The notes under the pieces are model-generated. The model was given only the letters and a program-made list of their open reading frames with translations. It made no database searches and was not told the origin of the DNA. Below, piece by piece: positions 4,398-9,884 of a DNA stretch of 9,884 nt. The stretch covers positions 1 to 9,884 of the forward strand of contig JAGGRU010000275.1 in the NCBI GenBank assembly GCA_021159425.1. The letters run 5' to 3'. The number at the start of each line of letters is the position of its first letter. The stretch's first letter is position 1. The stretch comes from Sulfurovum sp. Its GTDB lineage: Bacteria; Campylobacterota; Campylobacteria; Campylobacterales; Sulfurovaceae. The translations under genes were made by a program, and so were the position numbers.

Positions 4398-7130
4398 TTA
4401 ATTTAAGATTTGGACATCTATTTCTTTTTCTAAAAGATAAACAATAGCTCCAGATGTAGGTTTACTTGTAATATTTTCTATCGCTTTTTTATAAAAATTC
4501 ACTTGATTCTGATGTTTGATGTTAAACTTTTTAGAACTTTTATAGTCTACAACCAGATAACTGTTATCATATTCCAAAAGAAGATCTATCTGCTTTAGTT
4601 CACCATTAAAGCTTAAAGACTGTTCTTTAGACAGAGACGCACCTTCAAGTAAGGTTTGAAAATGACTATCCGAGACAAGTCTCAATATGCGATCTCTGAT
4701 CTCTTCAATCTGAACAGAACTTAATACTTGTCCATATCTGTTTTGTAACGCATTCATAGCCGTATCAAGGCTTGCCTCATCAAAAGCACCCAACATCTCT
4801 AAAGCATAATGCAAAGCTGTACCGAACAAGATCGCTTCATGATCTTTCTCAGAATCCTCTTCATGTTTGACAACTTCCTGAGTTCCATAGTTAGAAATTA
4901 CAACAGACAAAGTCTGCTCACATTCTTCCTTAACGCTGAACCCTGAACGCTGAACGCTTATGGAACCTATGCAAATAGGTTTTATATTGATCTCCTCAAA
5001 AATAGAATCTTTAGGCTTTTTGATCACTATAAGCCCTTCCACCGCACGGGTCAATGCCACATAAAGTACATTTTTTCTATCTTTAAGTGCCGATGCTTTA
5101 CGCTCTTCCATGATCTCTGCATATTCGTTATCAAAATTCTCTCTGCCTTTTGTTCGGTAGAGTATTTTATCTATAGTCAAATTATCATTGTAGTGGTAAA
5201 CCAAAGCTGACTTATCAGAGTTAGGTCTTGTAAGTTTATCCAGCAAGATCACATACTCAAACTCCAAACCTTTAGAACCGTGAATCGTCATGATCTTTGC
5301 ACCATGTATTGAATTCGCTGCAACAGAGATACTGGAACTCTCAAACTCTTCCAAAAAAGTAGGAATATCAGAAAAACTTGAGCTAAACTCCAAAAGTTTC
5401 AATATATTCAGATCATTATCAAAGTATCCAAACTCCCGTACAAGCTTATCTACTACTTGAAGAGGACTCATAAAAGCTGAAAACCACGTTGTATCTATTT
5501 TCTCCAAAGGTCTACCCACCTTTAAGAGTAATGCCTGTGCATCTATCTTCTCACCAAAAAACAAATAGGAAACCATCGCAACCAGTGCTGCAATACGCGG
5601 CATATTTTTTAAAGAACTGGACGTTTTTAGCAGTGTGTGTATCTTCTCAGATTGACAAGCTTCCTGTAATGTCTGTCCATCTTTATTCGTAGAGACCAAA
5701 AAAGCAATATCATCCACATTCACACCCAGTACCAAAAGCCTTTTGGCTTGCTGCACTGCATCATCTATAAGGCTTTCTGATTCTAAGACCTCTACATATC
5801 CCTCAGATGCTCCTACTTTACTCATCTGGGGGATATACCCTTCCATAATAGGCTCAAACCACCTGTTAACTTGCTCTACTACATTTTTAGAACTACGGTA
5901 ATTAGTATCCATCTGTTCTATATTCACTCCATAGTTCTCAGCCACCTTGTCAAACAGCTCTTCCACCCCACCACGAAAACGGTAAAGTGACTGTTTGGTA
6001 TCACCCACATAAAAGAATGATTTAAACTCACTCTGTCCATGTCCTGAAAATATCTCATCAATAAGTGGCTTTAGCAGTAAAAACTGCAACGTTGAAGTGT
6101 CTTGAAACTCATCAAGAAGTATATGTTTGAACTTAGAATCTATTTTGAAATATAAAAATTCCTTTGAGATACTCTCATGCAAAAGCCTATAAGTAAAATA
6201 GGTCAGATCATCAAAACTAAGTACACCCGAGGTTTTCGCAGAGGTGATATTTGCATTTCTGTAATAGTCATAGATCTTAAAAAGATTATGCAAAACAATG
6301 GACTCTTTTGCTTTTGTCCAAAGTAACAACTCATTCTTAAGAAATGCATAAAGCCCTTCTATTTCATTATTGGCTACTTTTTTAAACCATGAATGTTCTG
6401 CCAAAATTTCTTTTTCAAACAGTTTTTTCCCAAACAGCTCTTTGGTATTCTTTGTATCAAATTGTTTTACTGCTCTGTCTGCAGCATCTGCATCCATCAG
6501 TGCTTTCATAAGTTTTAACCTGAGTACTTCTATTTTTTCTTCCTGATCAGAGATAGAAAAGTTACTCTCCTCTTGCTTTGGCAAAAGTGGATCTACTTTG
6601 TAAAAGTTCTGCATCAGATCAAAGATCTTTCCAAAGCGTTTATCTTCTATATCCATAGCAAGTTTAACAAGTGAAGAGAGTAGACCTTCAGCCTGTACCT
6701 CTTCAAGAAAATGTATCTCTAATTTCTCATCACCCTGCTCTTTTGTTACAAAGTCAGGCTCAAGCCCCAACTCCAAAGAAGCAGAACGCAAAATAGAAGA
6801 GAAAAAACTGTCTAGTGTTACGATGTAAGAGGTACTGGCTAAAAACTTAGCCAATATTTCCGGCTGTCTGGCTAACAATTTTTCTCTTGTCAATTCTGTC
6901 TCTACACAAATTGCATCCGTAAATGCAGTATTGTCTTCATCCTCCAAGGCACGTAAGGAATCCACAACTCTCTGACGCATTTCAGCTGCTGCTTTATTGG
7001 TAAAGGTTGCAGCCAGTATGCTAGATGGTGCTTCCCCCATAAAAAGTAAAGAGATGTAACGAACAGAAAGTGCAAAAGTCTTACCCGAACCTGCTGAAGC
7101 GGAATAGGCCAAAAAAGGTCTGAAGCTCAT
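4398..7130 (-). CDS. addA: AddA-type RecB-like helicase-nuclease
   Basis: This 910-residue protein is the helicase-nuclease subunit of AddAB, which unwinds and trims double-strand breaks to start recombination. UvrD/RecB superfamily 1 motifs run in order: Walker A SASAGSGKT (10-18), TFTNKAAAEM (42-51), Walker B LLDEFQDTS (338-346), VGDTKQSLYRFRGG (375-388), MTIHGSKGLEFEYV (614-627) and VLYVALTRA (688-696). The C-terminal RecB-family PD-(D/E)XK nuclease follows: GTALHYALEML (770-780, His774), QIDLLLE (847-853, Asp849), VVDYKSS (860-866, Asp862 and Lys864) and Gln875. Both activities look intact. The length suits the compact AddA of Campylobacterota. The ATG at 7130 overlaps the PIN toxin stop codon (ATGA), and no good ribosome binding site is seen, so translation is probably coupled. 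A 7-bp tandem repeat codes for residues 724-733 between helicase and nuclease. rplM follows, as in Campylobacter. Confidence 0.93.
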   Translation of the reverse strand: MSFRPFLAYSASAGSGKTFALSVRYISLLFMGEAPSSILAATFTNKAAAEMRQRVVDSLRALEDEDNTAFTDAICVETELTREKLLARQPEILAKFLASTSYIVTLDSFFSSILRSASLELGLEPDFVTKEQGDEKLEIHFLEEVQAEGLLSSLVKLAMDIEDKRFGKIFDLMQNFYKVDPLLPKQEESNFSISDQEEKIEVLRLKLMKALMDADAADRAVKQFDTKNTKELFGKKLFEKEILAEHSWFKKVANNEIEGLYAFLKNELLLWTKAKESIVLHNLFKIYDYYRNANITSAKTSGVLSFDDLTYFTYRLLHESISKEFLYFKIDSKFKHILLDEFQDTSTLQFLLLKPLIDEIFSGHGQSEFKSFFYVGDTKQSLYRFRGGVEELFDKVAENYGVNIEQMDTNYRSSKNVVEQVNRWFEPIMEGYIPQMSKVGASEGYVEVLESESLIDDAVQQAKRLLVLGVNVDDIAFLVSTNKDGQTLQEACQSEKIHTLLKTSSSLKNMPRIAALVAMVSYLFFGEKIDAQALLLKVGRPLEKIDTTWFSAFMSPLQVVDKLVREFGYFDNDLNILKLLEFSSSFSDIPTFLEEFESSSISVAANSIHGAKIMTIHGSKGLEFEYVILLDKLTRPNSDKSALVYHYNDNLTIDKILYRTKGRENFDNEYAEIMEERKASALKDRKNVLYVALTRAVEGLIVIKKPKDSIFEEINIKPICIGSISVQRSGFSVKEECEQTLSVVISNYGTQEVVKHEEDSEKDHEAILFGTALHYALEMLGAFDEASLDTAMNALQNRYGQVLSSVQIEEIRDRILRLVSDSHFQTLLEGASLSKEQSLSFNGELKQIDLLLEYDNSYLVVDYKSSKKFNIKHQNQVNFYKKAIENITSKPTSGAIVYLLEKEIDVQILN
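4932..4959. repeat. Four-copy 7-bp tandem repeat inside addA
   Basis: On the plus strand the units are AACGCTG, AACCCTG, AACGCTG and AACGCTT, with two base differences from a perfect array. It codes for residues 724-733 (ISVQRSGFSV region), in the poorly conserved linker between the helicase and nuclease halves of AddA. Because seven is not a multiple of three, gain or loss of one unit would shift the frame and remove the nuclease domain. Confidence 0.75.
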
Positions 7131-7546
7131 AGTATTTTTAAAGCCTCTACTAAAGAGAGATGTTTTACTTTTCCATCAACAAACTTTTTGTCATTTGTAA
7201 CAATCAAATCACACTTTACTTGTATTGCACATTGACTTTGCAACAAATCTTCAAAATCCAAAGAGAGCTTTTCCTTATTTTTAAGAAGTGCATTTTTGGC
7301 GATTTTCTTATCTATTTCTATGATTTCAAAAATCTCCAAAATATTGAACATCTCTTTTATTAAAACCTCTTTATCTAGTTTTTTACGTGCCACATAATAA
7401 ATATTGCTCAGAATATCACAGGAGGTATACAAGGTCATATCTTTCATCAAGGCACGATAAACCAACTTTCTAACCGCATCAATGTTACCCCGATCTGTAT
7501 CTATCATATCCAATATAATATTGGCATCAAAAAATATTTTAGTCAT
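7127..7546 (-). CDS. PIN-domain ribonuclease toxin
   Basis: The 139-residue product is a single PIN domain of the PIN_3-like type, a magnesium-dependent RNase usually held in check by a partner antitoxin. The first acidic site is FFDANIILD (5-13, Asp7), the second lies near Asp44 (SCDILSNIYY), and the third and fourth are in LDFEDLLQ (96-103) and VTNDKKF (116-122, Asp119). These match the usual acidic pocket. I chose the ATG at 7546; a GTG one codon earlier (7549) is possible. The gene overlaps the antitoxin end by 8 bases (11 with GTG). Its stop codon overlaps the addA start (ATGA), so antitoxin, toxin and addA form one coupled unit. The RNA target is not predictable. It is a convincing toxin-antitoxin pair by size, order and overlap; activity is untested. 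Confidence 0.85.
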   Translation of the reverse strand: MTKIFFDANIILDMIDTDRGNIDAVRKLVYRALMKDMTLYTSCDILSNIYYVARKKLDKEVLIKEMFNILEIFEIIEIDKKIAKNALLKNKEKLSLDFEDLLQSQCAIQVKCDLIVTNDKKFVDGKVKHLSLVEALKIL

Positions 7547-7802
7547 CACGGTACATTGTCTCTTTGATCTCTGCTATGTCCTTGCCACCTAAAGCATAAG
7601 TGCCCATTGATTCCAATGCTTTTAGTTTGCTTGCATTTTTATTCTCTTTTTTCTGAAAAAGTTCTTCAACAAAGTCATGATACTTTTTATCTAGAAAATA
7701 CCCTTTAATCTGGTTTCGTTTTTTATCGACTACTTCAACAATGTCAAAATTATCCAATTTATGCAGATTTCGTTGTATATCAGATATAGATATCGTATTC
7801 AT
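7539..7802 (-). CDS. Phd/YefM-like antitoxin
   Basis: I chose the ATG at 7802 (87 residues), because AAAAGGA lies at good distance before it; an ATG five codons earlier (7817) contains that ribosome binding site and is less likely. The start MNTISISDIQRNLHKLDNF resembles the N-terminal DNA-binding part of Phd/YefM antitoxins. Next comes a strand and turn (VEVVDKKRNQIKGYFLDKKY) and a charged, flexible tail (FQKKENKNASKLK onward) of the kind that wraps the toxin. It should neutralise the PIN protein and bind its own promoter. The inverted repeat at 7822-7846 is a ready candidate operator. The family call rests on pattern and context and is less certain than the PIN call. Confidence 0.75.
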   Translation of the reverse strand: MNTISISDIQRNLHKLDNFDIVEVVDKKRNQIKGYFLDKKYHDFVEELFQKKENKNASKLKALESMGTYALGGKDIAEIKETMYRDD

Positions 7803-7821
7803 ATTTATCCTTTTCATATAT

Positions 7822-7846
7822 GTTTATTTATTATATGATAATAAAC
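7822..7846 (-). promoter_or_regulatory. Promoter with embedded operator-like inverted repeat for the toxin-antitoxin-addA unit
   Basis: GTTTATT (7822-7828) and AATAAAC (7840-7846) are perfect inverted 7-bp arms with an 11-bp spacer. A perfect minus-strand TATAAT (complement of 7830-7835) lies between the arms, about 28 bases before the antitoxin start codon. Binding of an antitoxin or toxin-antitoxin complex to the arms would cover the -10 element, the usual autoregulation of such modules. No -35 consensus is evident. Confidence 0.5.
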
Positions 7847-7910
7847 TTACACCTATATTAAGTTCAGCCCACTACAATGCTATCAGAATTTATCACAAGG
7901 AAAATAAGAG

Positions 7911-8351
7911 ATGTTAAAAATTATTTTATTATGGGTTATCGGTATTTTTATTCTATTGCAAGCCATTCAAATTGATATCCCTGAGCCTCCAAAAACCATT
8001 GACCCACAAAAAGAGATGCAAGCACCTAAAGAGATAGCTTCTCTACTGAAAACTTCTTGTTATGACTGTCACTCTTACCAGACAACACTGCCTTGGTATG
8101 GGAATATTGCCCCTGTTTCCTGGGAAGTCAAGTCTCACATTAAAGACGGCCGGAAATGGGTCAACTTTCAGGAATGGGAAAACTATGATGAGGAGAAACA
8201 GCAAAAGATTTACAAGGGTATTGCAAAAAGCATCAATTTACGTATGCCGATACCCATGTATATGAAGATGCATGAAGAAGCAAAACTCACCACCAAACAG
8301 CGTAAAATGATCAGAACATGGGCAGAAAGCTTTGTCAAGGAAGAGGAGTAA
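7911..8351 (+). CDS. Membrane-anchored haem-binding domain protein (single CxxCH)
   Basis: The 146-residue product starts with a hydrophobic segment (residues 3-20, LWVIGIFILLQAI core) that works as a membrane anchor or uncleaved signal. It is followed by a proline-rich stretch and a periplasmic domain. CYDCH (50-54) is a c-type haem attachment site, and the following TLPWYGNIAPVSWEV (59-73) and DGRKWVNFQEW (79-89) match the Haem_bd family (Pfam PF14376 as I recall it). The methionine-rich MPIPMYMKMH could offer a sixth haem ligand. A role as a small electron carrier or sensor in the periplasm is likely; the partner is unknown. AAGGAA lies about 8 bases upstream of the ATG. The gene is divergent from the toxin-antitoxin unit and convergent with addB, so it has its own promoter within the roughly 110-base gap. 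Confidence 0.85.
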   Translation: MLKIILLWVIGIFILLQAIQIDIPEPPKTIDPQKEMQAPKEIASLLKTSCYDCHSYQTTLPWYGNIAPVSWEVKSHIKDGRKWVNFQEWENYDEEKQQKIYKGIAKSINLRMPIPMYMKMHEEAKLTTKQRKMIRTWAESFVKEEE

Positions 8352-8361
8352 ACCTCTTCTT
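8338..8361. terminator. Hairpin shared by the convergent haem-protein and addB genes
   Basis: GAAGAGG (8340-8346) pairs with CCTCTTC (8353-8359) around AGTAAA, extended by a G-T and an A-T pair to 9 bp. The stem spans the plus-strand stop codon (8349-8351) and reaches the minus-strand stop codon of addB (8360-8362). The two genes end only eight bases apart. No long T-run follows on either side, so termination strength is uncertain. Confidence 0.45.
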
Positions 8362-9884
8362 ATAGATACTCCCCTCTCCCACACAGTAAAGTAAACTCAC
8401 ACCACTTACATTTTTTTAACACCTCTGTTTTTTTTGCTTCAAAACTTTTTGTCTGCTTAAGGTCTATGATATGCTCAGCCAGGAGTTCATTCTTTTCTTC
8501 CAATGCAGTGATCTCTTCTGCTTCACCTTTTTCCAATATCTTCATAAAAGCCAAAGAGATATTTTTATATTTTGATTGTAGCATGTAATAATAGATACTC
8601 ATTTGAAAGTCAGAAAGGTTTTCCAAATTTTTCGTTCTATTGGCTTCAGCTATAGAACCGCTTTTATAATCTATGATTAAAGTATCTGTATCATTTTGGT
8701 CTATGCGGTCTATGCGGCCTTTAAAACGTAAGCCCCCTATCTCTTCAGAAAATTCTTTTTCACGTTCTACTACTTCCCAACCTGCTTTGAAATGTACTAT
8801 CTGAGAATTTACAAAACCTTTCAGCTTCTCTTTCCATAAGAGTTTTTGGTAAGCTACTTTGGCATCATCAAAAGGTAAAAGTTCATCCAAAAGCATATCT
8901 ATCTTTTTTTGCATCTTCTCTTTTACATCATAGGAATTTTTCTCTTTATAAAGATGATCTAAAAGAGAATGCAAAAAAAGTCCTTCATTCAGCTCATCAT
9001 CTTGTTTAGCTTGTATCTTTTGGATGTATCGGTAATAATACTTTCTCTTACAGTCCAAATACGTTTTAAGCCTTGATGCTGACCATGTTATACTATGTGC
9101 ATCAAAATTTTCAACAAGAGGCTCTAGCTCTTCAGTGATCTGCGAGATTTGGGCATATAAAAGATCAAACTGTGCCTGTTTTTGTATTGCTTTGTTCAAA
9201 CCTAATTCATAAAGAAATTTTGAGGGAAGTTTATTATCAGAAGTACTATAGATGATCGTAGATCTTGAAGCTTGTTCGAGCAAACGTTTGTAATATTGCT
9301 TTTGCAGTGCTTCTCTGTCATGTTTAGTAGGAAGATTTGCAAAAGCACGTACCGAAGAGTTCAAGAACTGGTCTTTACTTGATGATGCAGGAACAACACC
9401 CTCATTGAAATCTACAATAACCACACCTTCAAAACTCACACCTCTGGTCTCCAGTACACCCATCACAGTGATAAGACCCCCTCTAACATCATCCAGAGTA
9501 ATTTTGGAGAGTGCTTCTAGCCATATATATAACCACTCTTTAAAAGAGAGTTCTTCCCTCTCAAATATCTTTAAAAAATGTAAATATTTTTCCTGCACCC
9601 TTTCGTTGTATTTTTCTTTTTCTTCTCTAACTGTTAAAGGTGCATCTAAAAGTTTTAATTCATTTAAAAATGTAAAAAATGATTTTACATCTGAAGTTTT
9701 TGCAGGGTTTACTTTTTCTATCTTCTCAAGATCTAAACCGTATCGTCCAAGCAGATATTTACTCTCTTTGTCAAAGTTTTGCCAATAACGGTAAATTGCC
9801 TCTAAAGATTTATATACTCTTCCCTTAGCGTAATCATATCCCATTGCAAAGTTTAAATTGTTATGTGTGTCAAAAAGCGTAAAG
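8360..9884 (-). CDS. addB: AddB-type exonuclease subunit, C-terminal part (5' end missing)
   Basis: The frame stays open to the window edge, beyond the first visible ATG (9844), and the extra residues (FDTHNNLNFAMGYDYAKG) join smoothly, so the true start lies outside. The visible 507 residues hold an inactive-helicase-like region (GVLETRGVSFEGVVIVDFNE, 129-148 counted from the ATG at 9844) and a PD-(D/E)XK nuclease: HSLLDHLY (292-299), GRIDRID (376-382, Asp379), IIDYKSG (390-396, Asp392 and Lys394) and Gln414. Cys265 (YLDCKRKYYYRY), with Cys479, Cys482 and Cys488 in CKWCEFTLLC, form the C...CxxCx5C iron-sulfur staple known from Bacillus AddB. It would pair with AddA encoded downstream on the same strand to process DNA breaks. 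The two are separated here by about 1.2 kb holding a haem-protein gene on the opposite strand and a toxin-antitoxin pair. The nuclease looks intact. Confidence 0.9.
   Translation of the reverse strand, partial: FTLFDTHNNLNFAMGYDYAKGRVYKSLEAIYRYWQNFDKESKYLLGRYGLDLEKIEKVNPAKTSDVKSFFTFLNELKLLDAPLTVREEKEKYNERVQEKYLHFLKIFEREELSFKEWLYIWLEALSKITLDDVRGGLITVMGVLETRGVSFEGVVIVDFNEGVVPASSSKDQFLNSSVRAFANLPTKHDREALQKQYYKRLLEQASRSTIIYSTSDNKLPSKFLYELGLNKAIQKQAQFDLLYAQISQITEELEPLVENFDAHSITWSASRLKTYLDCKRKYYYRYIQKIQAKQDDELNEGLFLHSLLDHLYKEKNSYDVKEKMQKKIDMLLDELLPFDDAKVAYQKLLWKEKLKGFVNSQIVHFKAGWEVVEREKEFSEEIGGLRFKGRIDRIDQNDTDTLIIDYKSGSIAEANRTKNLENLSDFQMSIYYYMLQSKYKNISLAFMKILEKGEAEEITALEEKNELLAEHIIDLKQTKSFEAKKTEVLKKCKWCEFTLLCGRGEYL

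Noticed and set aside
7803..7817. Longer antitoxin start at 7817 (five extra residues)
   Set aside because: The AAAAGGA ribosome binding site lies inside these codons and is well placed for the ATG at 7802.
9405..9788. Plus-strand open frame of 127 codons opposite addB
   Set aside because: Its Ser/Thr/Phe-rich composition is the complement of the Lys/Glu-rich addB frame; there is no ribosome binding site or domain.
9842..9844. ATG at 9844 as the addB start
   Set aside because: The open frame continues to the window edge with plausible AddB sequence (FDTHNNLNFA), and the family protein is much longer.

Overview
The window looks like chromosomal DNA from a sulfur-oxidising member of the Campylobacterota (a Sulfurimonas- or Sulfurovum-like organism). 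This rests on the AT-rich sequence, the Campylobacter-style order rpsI-rplM-addA-(addB), a long sulfide:quinone oxidoreductase and a one-haem membrane-anchored protein. The genus is an inference; there is no rRNA gene here to fix it.

Left part (1-3420). A truncated family-5 (peptide-type) ABC transporter substrate-binding protein runs leftward off the window edge. It is divergent from a complete FAD-dependent sulfide:quinone oxidoreductase (SQR, 752-2224) that keeps all three cysteines expected at the active site. The SQR is followed by competing RNA hairpins and a 54-residue basic, amphipathic protein (2322-2486) with a strong ribosome binding site. A strong hairpin closes this unit. Next comes an unusual 272-residue protein (2602-3420). 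Its N-terminal domain aligns with peptide deformylase, but every metal ligand and the catalytic glutamate are replaced, and it is fused to a hydrophobic C-terminal region with two likely membrane helices and a CxxC pair.

Middle part (3421-7130, all minus strand). A hairpin cluster separates the deformylase-like gene from the convergent ribosomal pair rplM-rpsI (L13, S9). Upstream of it lies addA, the helicase-nuclease subunit of the AddAB double-strand-break repair enzyme, with intact helicase and nuclease motifs. An unusual 7-bp tandem repeat sits in the linker between its two halves.

Right part (7127-9884). A two-gene type II toxin-antitoxin module (Phd/YefM-like antitoxin, then PIN-domain ribonuclease) is translationally linked to addA by an ATGA overlap. 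Upstream of it, on the plus strand, is a gene for a small membrane-anchored haem-binding protein. That gene converges on addB, whose C-terminal 507 residues (nuclease domain plus four iron-sulfur cysteines) are visible. addB and addA, which I recall as adjacent in Campylobacter jejuni, are therefore split here by a respiratory-type gene and a toxin-antitoxin pair.

The most noteworthy items are the membrane-anchored dead deformylase, the SQR-small protein pair with its switch-like spacer, and the toxin-antitoxin pair wired into addA translation. No tRNA, rRNA, CRISPR array or insertion sequence was seen.
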